Assembly (NCBI RefSeq): GCF_000002595.2
Contig: NC_057005.1
Location: forward strand, 6,075,235 to 6,139,234
Origin: Chlamydomonas reinhardtii
Taxonomy: Eukaryota; Chlorophyta; Chlorophyceae; Chlamydomonadales; Chlamydomonadaceae
Reading direction: 5' to 3'
DNA: 64,000 nt
The position numbers and the translations under genes were made by a program. Shown one piece after another: positions 11,247 to 21,620 of the stretch. The notes under the pieces were generated by a model, which was given only the letters and a program-made list of their open reading frames with translations, was not told where the DNA came from and did no database searches. The stretch's first letter is position 1. Every line of letters starts with the position of its first letter.

Positions 11247-13398
11247 ATGCACTTACCGGCCCACTTACCGGCAGCTGCGAAGAGCTTCACAATAATCGCA
11301 CATCGGGGATATAGTTCTCGGGCCCCCGAAAACACGTTTACTTCGTTCGACAGCGCTCTGGACGCGGGGTTCTCTCATTTCGAGACGGTGCGGTTCAGGG
11401 GGTCGAAGGCATACGAGGGCCAGGGGGTCGGAGGAGCGGGTGGGACAAGGGCAGGCGCAGGTTGGCGTAGTTCGGAAGTGTGTAACCGCGTATCTGATAT
11501 AGCTGAGCGCGGGCCAGGGGGTTGGAGGAGCGGATGGCATACGCGTGCCAATGCCGCACCCTTGTTTACGGTACGTGTGTTACCCCCCTGCCCCGTACCC
11601 CGTACAGGACGTGCAGCTTACAGCGGATGGCGTGCCGGTCATCCTGCATGACGAGCGGCTTGGGCGCACCACACGCGACACGGCAAACGCCGGTGCGCCC
11701 GGTCTGCAGGGGCCCGTCAGCGAGGTGACCTGGGCTGAGCTCGCGCAGCTGGACGCAGGCTCATGGCTGTCACCTGACTTCGCGGCTCAGCGGGTGCCGC
11801 TACTCGCCGACCTGCTGCGGCGCTACCGCAGCAGGGCCCACATTCACCTGGTGAGCCGAGGGCGAACGGCCGAGCCCGAGTGTCTGGGGCTCCGGATCCT
11901 TACGATGCAAGGCGCGGGAGGGCTGGGGTCCGATAGGATGTTGCATACCAGTATACCACTCACGGCATACAAGTGTAAGGTCGGCTCGGGGCCCACTAGG
12001 GCCAACAGGTTTGTGGGTGCAGGGTCAAGATGTTTTGCATGCCATGGAACCGTGGGCTGTCCGTTCCCTCGGTCGACTGCTCATGTTTGGCCCTGCAGGA
12101 GCTCAAGAGCCAGCAGCCGGAGCTGGCGGCCCGGGTGGCAGAGCAGCTGGTGGCGGCCGGCTGGGTGGCAGCCGGCGGCGGCACGCTGCTGCCCGAGGCG
12201 GTGGGCTCAGGCCGGACAGCAGCAGCAGACGTGACGGCAGCTGGTGGCGGTGCTGGAAGCGATGGTGGCAGTGTGCAAGGGCATGCGCCGCGCCATGAGC
12301 ACTTCGCCGCTGCCGGGCTGACCATCACGTCGTTCCACCTGCAGCAGCTCATGAGGTCGCGCAAGGCAAGCATGGTACTGGAAGGCAGTGCGAAGCCATG
12401 TGCGTGTGCTCACTTCAGGACTTGCGGGTTTGGACATGATCATTATCTTGTGTTCTCCTCCATACGCATTGCCGCCAGGTGCTGCCAGGGCTGGTACACG
12501 GCTGGCTGATTCACGAGTTAACCGAGGAGCGGATACAGGTGGGCCGCAATGTCCGGGCGAGTCAGCGTGGTGGCCACATAGCCTGCCAAGCTGGACTTTG
12601 GGGTACAGTACACGGGCGTATCCACACCGCCGCTGGCGGCTCGAACGGACTGCAATGCAAGGCCGCGCTGGCCAACGTGTCCGCTCCACGGGCATGGCAC
12701 TCACGTACTGTGCCGCCCACGGACGGCCCTGGTGGCTGGGCGGTGTCGCGCAGGAGGCGCTGGCTGCAGGGCTGCAGCAGCTGTGCCCGCGCGCCAACGT
12801 GCTGACGCCCTCCGCGGTGCAGCGGGCGCTGGCGGCCGGGCTGTCGGTGCGCGCGTGGGGCGTCAAGGACATGGCGGTGAGTGGGTGACTCAACTGGCAG
12901 GGTAGTGTGGACTGGGCAGGGTACGGTAGTGTGGACTGAGCAGGGTAGTATGGACTGGGCAGGGAAGTGTGGACTGGGCATGGGAGTGTGGGGCAGGTGG
13001 CCGGCCGCAGGGTGCACATGGCTGGCCGCAGCAACAGTTCTGGAGTGTTTGGCGTCGTGGTACCGCGGTGAAGTGAGCTTTCTCTGCCACTGGAGTCTGG
13101 ATTCACTGAGCCACGCGCTGAGGGAAACCCAAGTTGCGCATCAATCCAACCTGATGCTGGACCTGTTGCCAGCGAGGCCCTCTTTCCTGCCTGACTGCGG
13201 CTCGTGTACCTCCGTAACTCGCAGCTGCTGCACCGAGTGGTGGGATGCGGCTGCCACGGCGCCACCGTCAACTGGCCTGGCGAGGCGCAGGAGGCGCTTG
13301 CAGCTGATGAAGCGGCGGCTAGGGCGGCTGCCGAGGCGGCTGTGGCTGAAGGCGCGGGAGGTCTAGTGGCTGCTGATGCAGGCCCGTCAACCCACTGA
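11247..13398 (+). CDS. Glycerophosphodiester phosphodiesterase (GDPD family)
   Basis: The enzyme hydrolyses glycerophosphodiesters to sn-glycerol 3-phosphate and an alcohol, and is metal dependent. Exons 11247-11387, 11608-11850, 12099-12374, 12479-12538, 12754-12876 and 13225-13398 give 338 residues with consistent phases. The TIM-barrel signature is complete: IIAHRG with His19/Arg20, PENT with Glu28, ETD with metal ligands Glu46 and Asp48, LHD with His61, and HLELK with Glu129. Later parts are TITSFHLQQL, GWLIHEL, ANVLTPSAVQRALAAGLSVRAWGVKD and NWP, as in bacterial-type GDPDs. The ATG at 11247 is the first in frame and sits well after a TATA box. An Ala/Glu-rich tail follows the barrel. No signal peptide is seen, so cytosolic or weakly organellar location is open. 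The junction at 12374 (GTACTG donor) is the least certain. Confidence 0.87.
12897..13000. repeat. Minisatellite in GDPD intron 5
   Basis: About five imperfect copies of a roughly 19-24-nt unit around GGGCAGGGTAGTGTGGACT are arranged in tandem between the last two GDPD exons. Confidence 0.75.
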
Positions 13399-15782
13399 TT
13401 GGGATGTAGGTCGCGGGAGTGAGGGTAAATTTAGTCGGTGGCCACTATGCTTGCACGGGAATACATGGGTCCCTGACCGGGCCCACACTTGGGCTACGGC
13501 GAAGGATAATCAAATGTTTGGCAGGCGGCGAGACCGACGAGACCATGTTAACGAGTGAGGCGTATGGCTTTTCCATGGTCCAAAGGGCCACCATATGCCG
13601 ATACGCGTTTGGGCCGGGGAAAGCCGCCACCCCTAGAGAGCCATTAGCGGAGTGCTGTCGAAACGCAAACGCGAATATGCGCGACACCAAGAGACGTTGT
13701 ACTAGCCCTGTCGGCTTGTCGTCCAGACTCGCCGCTGCGATGCTGAGGGGGATCGCCGCCCGCCTGTGACCCACGGTAAACATGCCATCACTCAGTCGCA
13801 CACCCCACCCAGGGGAGCCCCTGACCCTGCCGCACGCAAATGCATGCTGTGTGTTTACTCAGATCTATAGAACCTGTGTTCCTCATCCGGCTGCATGCAT
13901 CCCCAAACTCGGCCCCATCTCCATCCATACACTTGTCGCTTACACCCTGCATCTAGCCTGCTCAAGCAGAATGGTGCCGTGGGGCTGCCCCCTGACCGCT
14001 GTGGCGCAGACTGTGTCCCAAGGCACCCCCCACCACTCTGCTCACCACTACTCCAGTCGCAGTACAGGAGCGCGGTTGTGCAGCAACAGCAGCGGCGACG
14101 TTCCTCCGCTCCGTTGCGTCACCCAAATAGTCCGACACCTGCCCCTCCCTCTGTGTATCCCTTCTGCAACCTCCGCGTCTTCACGTATCTCTGCACCGGG
14201 CCGTGGCGTTTGGGCTACGCCAGCTTTCCCGGGGCGCATGCACCACCTTTGCACAACACTACCCCTTGTCCGGACTTATACAGGCGCAAGCCGCTGGTGT
14301 CTGGTTTGCAGTCTTTGCTGGCGAGCATGTATGTGTTTGCGATGAGACATGATAAGGCAGGGGTGCCCTGGGATAAGGGGCAGGTTGGCGTAGTCCCGTC
14401 GTGTGCAGCGTATTTCCAGACCCCAAGCAACGTCAACGCCTGAGCGCGCGGCTGGTATCAGTGCATAACGGGATAGTACCAGACACACACAAACGCACAC
14501 AGACACACACGCACACAAACCGCAGTGCCACACTCGTGAAGCCGGCAGGCAGGCAGGCGACCCTAGCATGTGTTTTGCTTGACAGCGGGACGCGGCTGGA
14601 CACATGGCAGGCGGTGCCTGTACAAACCACGCCGGCTATATCCGACTACGAAATTGCTGGTGCCTGTGCTGTCCGAAGGCCCGTGTTGGGTAGGTGTGCG
14701 ATGGGACAGGGTTTAGGCAGGTTGGCGAGGTGTTGGGTAGGTATGAAGGGATGCTAGAGGAGGTCTTCCGTCTACCCTGGACATGGACAAGACCAAGGAC
14801 AAGACGAGCTTGGTGGCAGCATTGGCCGACATGACACTTCGGGATCAAGGGTGTCGTTGGTGCGTCTGGATGCAGCGATTACAAGGCCGCGCTGGCGGGC
14901 GTCGGGTGCACGCATGCTACGGACGTGCGCCACGCAGGATAGCAGCACCATAATTCAAATGTGTCCACTGTCAAGGCACCGTCACGCCCTGTTCAGCACG
15001 AGCGATATCTGAACACACCATAGTAGGGGGCACACGCCAAGGGTCGAACCCCTCCCCTCGTAATTATCGACACGCTCATATAAACAACTGGTGACAGCAT
15101 GGGCAGTTCTGCTTATCATGCGGCACTCTGATCATACGCTGCTATCAGTGCCAACACTGGCCACACCTCTACGTCACGCTCGCCAGTCCCTACCAGTCGG
15201 CCCATCTATAGCACACAAAGCGTGTGCATCCCCAGTTCCCAGACCCAAGACGACAAGAGCAACCATACGTATGCACATAAGCTGAGTAGGTCTGCCAGCA
15301 TAGGCATCTCCCCCATTGTAAAGCTGCATGTGCCGCCTTCGACGGCGCGCAGCACCAATCCTATTTGCGATCACAATCATGCCACTCCAACGAGCCCATC
15401 ACGCGCAATTGGCAGTGCTGGCTGACCTGTTGGGACAAACGCTTGCTTCCAGGGCCTCACCGGGTCCAGACGTGCCAGGCTTCAACGCAGGCAAACTGCT
15501 GCCCCGGGACAATGGGACCGAGGGTGTTGTGCTATACTGGCTCCGCCCTACAGCATGCTGCCCAATACCCCCGGCCTTATGACGCGCTTCCAAGCCCCCT
15601 CATCCTCTGGATCCCTGCCTGCCGCCGCCCTCGCACGACGGCGGCCTTACTGCAGCAGGGTCCGCAACTTGCCCACCACACCCGGAAGCAGCCCGTGTTT
15701 GCCGGTGCCGCCATGGGCGCCCCGCCCTCGCTGCGCCTCAACCCAGGTCGTCCGCCACTAATACTGCTGCGTCAGCTGCTCC
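13399..15782. other. Gene-poor region between GDPD and MPC1
   Basis: No supported gene. The region should contain two convergent 3' UTRs. It also holds an imperfect (CA)n-like tract at 14482-14520 and two copies of a dispersed repeat (about 14370-14410 and 14694-14731). A minus-strand TGTAA at 14879-14883 is a possible MPC1 signal, about 900 nt after the stop. Open frames here have poor codon use and no family resemblance. Confidence 0.6.
14694..14731 (+). repeat. Dispersed repeat family A, copy
   Basis: These 38 bases are identical to 50583-50620. A similar copy lies on the minus strand at about 28962-29022, and a diverged one at about 14370-14410. The shared core includes TTTAGGCAGGTTGGCGAGGT. 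The family is unknown. Confidence 0.65.
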
Positions 15783-16890
15783 TCATTTCGTGGGAACCGC
15801 TGCCTGCTCCGGCTCCACCCGCTTCGCGTCCGCAGCCTTGGCGCTGTTGCTCCACGAGTACCAGCGGCTCAGCTGGTACAGCTGCACCGTCTCGTTGGAG
15901 GCGTGGCAGGCCAGCAGCAAGTAGTTGCGCGGCTGGACCTGCGGGTGATTGCGGAGGCGGGGCCGTGTGCGTGTGCGTGTGCGAGTGAGCAGGTGTGGGG
16001 AGGTTGCGTGTGCGCGTTGGCACGAATGGCTGGGTAGCATAGGGCCGCGCCCGTACCGCATGGTATGGCCGTGCATGCAGACAGTGTGTAGGTTTGATAC
16101 GGAACGTATAGGCTCTGGTTATAGGTCCGGGCCAGGCCGAGCCTTGGACCTTAGTCTGGCTGCCATGGCTGCTGCGCCGTGCGGCATTGGAAGCCACCGC
16201 GGTGCCTCCGTTCATCCCACTTGTACGGCCACATGACACCCCTATACCCTCCGTCCGGCCCTGCCCAGAAAGCTGCCGTTAGCCTCCACGCACCTCCCAG
16301 GCGAAGCGCATGAAAAGCACGGAGTAGACACACATGACTGTGAAGGGAAAGAAGGTGTGGGCGGCGTCAATGCGGAGCATCTACGGATTCCGCTGGCCTT
16401 CTGCCATTGGTCCCAAGCACAGGTGCCTCCCCATGGCTTATTGGAATTGCGTGTCTGCCTCAGCCACCGTTGACTGCATTTAGCACATGCAGCGCGATGT
16501 TGTGTGGGGCTCTTGCTACTCCAAGACGTGCCGCGACCGGCACTGTGCCCAAACCCCGGCAGTGAGTTGCCCCGCCGCGCAGACCCCAGACCGCCACAGC
16601 CACCCACCTCCCGTCATGTTGGGCGAAATGTACTCCGGATCCTTCCGCATATCTGCCAGGCCCTGCAGCGCGTAGGATGATGGGTCAGGCGTCCATGATC
16701 GAGCCAGACGAAGCCGTTTTGTGGCGCCTTAACCGTCACTAACATGAGTAAGTCATTTCCGAAAGACCACAGGGCCCAAGTACTGCCGACCTACCGCGAG
16801 CACGAAGCCCCAGTTAGCGACTGGCCCCCAAAAATGAGTTGTCTTTGGACCGGTTGGGGAATTCACCCACTGCATAAATCGAGACGCCAT
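15783..16890 (-). CDS. MPC1: Mitochondrial pyruvate carrier subunit 1
   Basis: MPC1 is a small inner-membrane protein that pairs with MPC2 to import pyruvate into the mitochondrial matrix. Four minus-strand exons, 16890-16795, 16662-16608, 16337-16294 and 15938-15783, give 116 residues in consistent phase (family 105-115). The product starts MASRFMQWVNSPTGPKTTHFW and continues [46 protein letters not shown] and YLLLACHASNETVQLYQ. This is nearly the plant MPC1 sequence from its NSPxGPKTTHFWGPVANWG block onward. The start gives the same short N-terminus as land-plant MPC1. A basic/acidic tail of about 25 residues (AKAADAKRVEPEQ) follows the last helix. The MPC2 partner is not in this window. 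Confidence 0.93.
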
Positions 16891-17575
16891 GGAGATGGGC
16901 TTGGTGTTTGGTTTGCCTAAGGCAGGTAACAGTTTTTAGCGGTCCTCGCCTCAAGTGTCGGGTTCCCCTTGCATGCCGTAGCAATAAGCTTCTGATATGC
17001 AACTATCTAGCTGCTTCTGCTGCAACATGTCTTTCTCCGGGTCAGCGGCCCATCACTCAGCCCATTCCTTCTGCAGCGTTTAAGGAAATCAGGTATTTAC
17101 CTGTCTGTTTGTCTGTCGCATTCTAAACTATAATTGTTACATTACTGCCAGCAACGTGCGTCTCCGAGTCAAACACAGTCAGAAATGCAGCAATAAGCTT
17201 GCCCCAAACTCGCCAGAACACGCCGCTCAGGGGCATAAAAGCCTGCTCAGGACCATAGCTTACTCCTCAAATGGTCTGGATTGGCTGAGAGCATCCGCGC
17301 AAAGCGTCGAAGGGCACCCTACCTAGACGTGCCGGGAGAGCGGAGCGGGGTCGTAACAACCGGCGGTGCCGAGCGGCGAATGGGCGGCTGCCTCAGTGCA
17401 GATGTCGTTGTAGATCCTGGAAGGGTGAGCACGCGTGCTGCGCGTGACGGGAACGGGGTTGCCCAGGGTCCGAGAAAGCGGCGTGCGGGTTAACCGTCGT
17501 TAATGACGCCCCGTCAGGAGACCCTTGCCAATAGTGGGCCGCCCAGCTTGATACCAACGCATATTCGTTCCCAAC
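16891..17575. promoter_or_regulatory. Head-to-head intergenic region, MPC1 and the SILK-motif gene
   Basis: Divergent promoters of the two flanking genes should lie in these 685 bases. GCATAAAAG at 17234-17242 resembles a TATA box for the rightward gene but is about 340 nt upstream of its assigned ATG. No coding sequence is supported. Confidence 0.45.
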
Positions 17576-20040
17576 ATGCAACAGCTGGAGGAGGGCCAGG
17601 GCAGCACCCGCCCGGTGGCAGTCGTCGGGCGTCAGGTGAGCCGCAGCTCCAGCCGCCGCTCCTCCGGCAGCAAGCCCAACTGCTCGCATGACGGCGGCAG
17701 CGACAACCAAGCTGGCGGCAGGCAGCTGTCGCCCGCTGGTCCCAGCCGCATTGTCCTGGTACGTCCTGGTTTGCCGCGGCTGTAATGGCCACAGAAGTCG
17801 TCCCGGGTGTTGTCCTGGCGGTCCTCCTGTTGCATGTGAGCTGTCGCGAGCTTCGGGATACTGCTGAAGGCTTGCCAGCGGCATGTGGCGTTGTAACGGC
17901 TACACATGGGTGGGACACAGCCCAGGAAACTGGGCACTGCCGGTCGTCGGGCCGTAAACGCACAGCACCGTTGCCCGCAGATGGACGGGGACGACGCCGA
18001 CGCCGCCGCGGCTGAGGAAGATGTCACGTATCTCTTAAAGCAGAACGGCGGCGCAGTGCCAGACTCAATGCATCACAACAACCGGCACGGCAGTGGTGGC
18101 GCCGGCGGCGACAGCCGGCAGCAGGACGGCGGCAGGCAGGGTGCCAGGGGTAGCAGCAGCCCAGACAAGGACACACACGACCGACGGCGGCGAGGCAGCA
18201 ACAGCGCCGCCAAGGTGGTGGAGGGCGGCTGGGTGCAGGTGCCGCCGCAAAATGCGGAGGGCGAGGCGGCGGTGCGGCTGGGGCTGGTGGCCGCGGGCAC
18301 CTTGGCAGAGGTCGGCGCGCAGAACCTTGCCGGGGAAGTGTCGCTGGCATCAGCGCGGGCGGACATCCCCGCCTGTAGGGCACTGTCGCAATCATCAGTG
18401 TCGATCGGGGGCCGCGTAATCCATGGGTCCTTCTCGGGTGGTCGCTATGCCGGAGCGCCGCCCGACGCTGCGCTGGCGGCGAGGCCGGTGGCTGGCGGCA
18501 GCGGCAGCGGCGCCACAGGGGAACACCGGCGCCGCTGCAGTGTTGGGGAGCTGGCCGGGCGCGGCCCGCCGGGCACCATGTTCAAGACGGTCAGCAGCTT
18601 CAACAGCAGGCTTAGGGTGCGTTACGTGTTCTGCAGTGGGGTCGGGCTCGTGGTAGGGACATGGTGGACGCGCGGCGAGCGGTAGCCCAAGCACCGGTGC
18701 AACTATGCCCTTTGCGAACCTCGTAGCTTGTGCTCTGGGGCCTCTTTGTTTTTATATCACGCAATGACGACCTCTCCACCGCGCACCTGCACATATCACC
18801 GACAGAGGGGCAGCTATGACCCACTGGGAGCGGCGCTGCTCGTCATGCGCGGCGCGGGGGCCAATCCATTCTACTCGGACTCGCGGCAACGCATGGTGGG
18901 CAATCTGGCATCAGGCGGAGCTACCGCCGGCAACAGCAGTGGCGGCACGGTGGTGCCGCGCCCGCCGCGCTACTCCTCCCTACAGCAGCATCCAGCGCTG
19001 CTCGGGTACGGCGCAGCGACAGGCGCAGCGCGGCCGGACCAGCGAGGCGAGATGGGGCTGGGGCCGCGGCGGCTGGACATACCAGCTGTTCGGCAGCTGC
19101 AGCGCGGCGGCAACGAGCGCCAGTGGCAGTCCTTTTCGGCGTACGGCGATGCCACGGCTATTCGCAACGCCGGCGCGAGGGCGCCGCTAAGCTCCAAACC
19201 GCAGTTGGTGGCGCTCGGCGGCGGCAGGCCGCAGGTCCGGCCAGAGGACAGCAGCCGGCGGCGGGAGTCAGCGCCTGACATTGAGGTGGCTTGCGACCCG
19301 CCAGCTGGCGTGCGCGCGGGGACGGCTGTAGGCGGCCTGGCGCCGCTGAGCAGCGACAGTGAGGGCGAGGCCGACGTCAACGGCGCCCACGCAGGTGCCA
19401 CGAGCGGTAGCGACTCGGGTGGCAGTAGTGCTGCGCTGCGGCGGCCGCCGCTAACCCGAGGAGGACCTTCGCGTAACGCCAGCTCGCTGCCGGGCGCGGT
19501 TCAGGGTGGCAGCAACGCGCCGCTTGAGCTGCTGGATGCCGCCGCCGTCAGGGCGCAGCGGCAACAGGGGCGACAGCAGCGGCATGCGGCGGACGCTGTG
19601 GCGACGGTCGGGGCACTGGGGTCACCGGGGCCAGGGCAGCGGCCGCACAGCCATGGGGCGGATGAGGTATGGCGCACGGCGGACGGCGAGGCGTCAATAC
19701 GGCGCCGGGGCGATGCAGGGGTCGAGCATGCCGCAGAGGGTGAGGAGGAGTCGCGGCGGAGCACGTCAAGCCAGATGTCAGACGACGACGAGGAGATTGC
19801 TGCGATCGCCAGGTGTGTGGCGTGTGTGCGTGGGTTCTCGTGGTAGGCAAAGTCCATGTGCGGTTGAAAGTGTGCGTGCACCGGTCGTTTACATGAGTGA
19901 CGTGAGTGGCCGGATAAACTTAGAAAGGAGGACATGTGGTTGCGCCTGCAGACAGCTTCATACCCTACCCGCAAGCACCCACCTCACCTGGACCGACCTA
20001 ACCCAACTAAACACCCCCGGCCGCCACCTCGACCCTAAGC

Positions 20041-20137
<97 letters not shown>

Positions 20138-21620
20138 CTCCTGTGCCCCACCCTGTGCCCTACCATTTCCTTAGCTAATCATGAATGTAACCCCATCACC
20201 AGGGCCGCTGCAAACGAGCTTGCCAAGAACCGGTCGTACCGGCACACCGGCGATGTGTACGAGGATGAGGAGCAGGAGGACGAGGCGGCCACCGAGCTGG
20301 TGGAGCCGGGCTCGGACCTGGCACACAGGGCGCGGCGCGGCAGCGTGGGAGAGCAGCGGCGGCAGCGGCATATCTTTTCGGAGCGCGAGCAGCGCCGCAC
20401 GCAGCGCGAACGCCGGGGCCGACATGAGGAGGAGAGCGAGGAGGCGCGGGAGCGGGAACGGAAGCGGGAACGGGAGCTGGAACAGCAGGAACGGGAGCCG
20501 GAGCGACGCCGGCCGGCGCGGCACGTGATCCGGCCGTACGCGCGTGAGGAGCGGGAGTTGGCAGGCGGCTCGGGCTTGGGGTCGGGTAAGGGCTGGAACA
20601 GGCGGCAAAGCGGAGAGGAGCAGCGCTGGTGTGAGCACGAAGAGGCGGAGGAAGCGGACGAGGAAGACGAGGAGCATTTGCGGCTGGAGGAGCGGGAGCG
20701 TTCCGAGGCTGAGGTGCTTGAGGCAGTCAGCCGCACCGCCTCCCAGCGCTGGCAGGCCACACGCACGCTGCAGCCGTCGGTGGGTGTCGGAACGTGCGTC
20801 AGGCGACCGTGTTTGGCGGTATGCGCAAGAGTCATGCCCGTGTTACTGTTTGTGTTTGTACCCTATGCGTCCTGCGTGTTCGACTGTTGCACACCTTCTC
20901 GCCAGGCCGAGCGCTGCCTTGTGGGCCGGACCCTCCGTCGCTTACGCTGACCATGTTGTGTTTGACGTGCCCTCATGTCCACAGCGGAGCATCCTCAAGA
21001 AGCCCGCATCTATAAACCGCCGCGCGTCAGAGGCCGCCGGCGAGTCCGGACGGACTGATACAGAGCCCGGCTCAACACCTGGCGCCAGGTCTGACTCCCA
21101 CGTGGCTGTACTGAGCCTCGAAGGGGGTGAGCTGCACAGAGCCGGCGGCACTAGCCGGCTAGCGCCCGGAGCAGCCGACACAGCCGCCCATGCACCCTCG
21201 CATGCAGCTTGGGATCAGGACGGCAGCGGCCACGGGCCGGGCAGCGACGCGCACGAGTCAACAGCCGTGGAGGCGCTGGGCGGAGGCACGGACTGCGAGC
21301 GCGGGCGCACCCGGGATCCAGGTATGATCGCTGCATGCACGCGCGGGCTGCTGTGGGGCAGAGCTTCCGCAAGCAGTGACGTGCACTATAAGACATGGCC
21401 AGTGGGGCGTGAGCATTTGTTAGTAAGAGGTGTGTGATGCTGTGTTGCGCATCTGCGCACGGTGTGCGCAGGCGGCGGTGGCGGCAAGCGACCGCGCAGC
21501 CTGAGTAAGAGCGTCTCGTTCCGCGGCGTGGACGGCGACAGCGGTGGCGACGGCAATGGCGGTCAGGCTGACGGAGCGCAGCCCAGTGAGGCCGCGGCGG
21601 CTGCAGGCGCTGCCCGCTGA
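17576..21620 (+). CDS. Unrecognised large low-complexity protein with SILK and RVxF-like motifs
   Basis: I do not recognise a domain. Exons 17576-17758, 17981-18616, 18806-19812, 20203-20779, 20985-21321 and 21472-21620 join in consistent phase to 962 residues. The protein is hydrophilic and mostly disordered. It has a Ser/Arg-rich start, Gly/Ser/Ala-rich middle and acidic patches (SDDDEE near 19780; EDEEQEDE near 20270). A highly charged Arg/Glu segment at about 20390-20520 ([13 protein letters not shown]) could form a helix or coiled coil. Near the C-terminus stand RSILKKP (SILK at residues 803-806) and KSVSF (926-930), the two classic docking motifs of type 1 protein phosphatase regulators, in the usual SILK-before-RVxF order. 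A scaffold or PP1-regulatory role is inference only. A (CA)n tract fills part of intron 4. Start ATG 17576 is the first in the frame joined by splicing. Confidence 0.62.
20042..20137. repeat. (CA)n microsatellite in an intron
   Basis: Nearly pure CA dinucleotides, with two CG interruptions near 20105-20110, lie in the intron between 19812 and 20203 on the coding strand of the SILK-motif gene. Confidence 0.95.

Noticed and set aside
15035-15062. GGGTCGAACCC resembling a tRNA T-arm
   Set aside because: No acceptor stem, D-arm or anticodon arm can be drawn around it.
17281-17493. 70-codon plus-strand frame as first exon of the SILK-motif gene
   Set aside because: No splice junction joins it in phase to 17576, and the ATG at 17576 gives a self-sufficient start.
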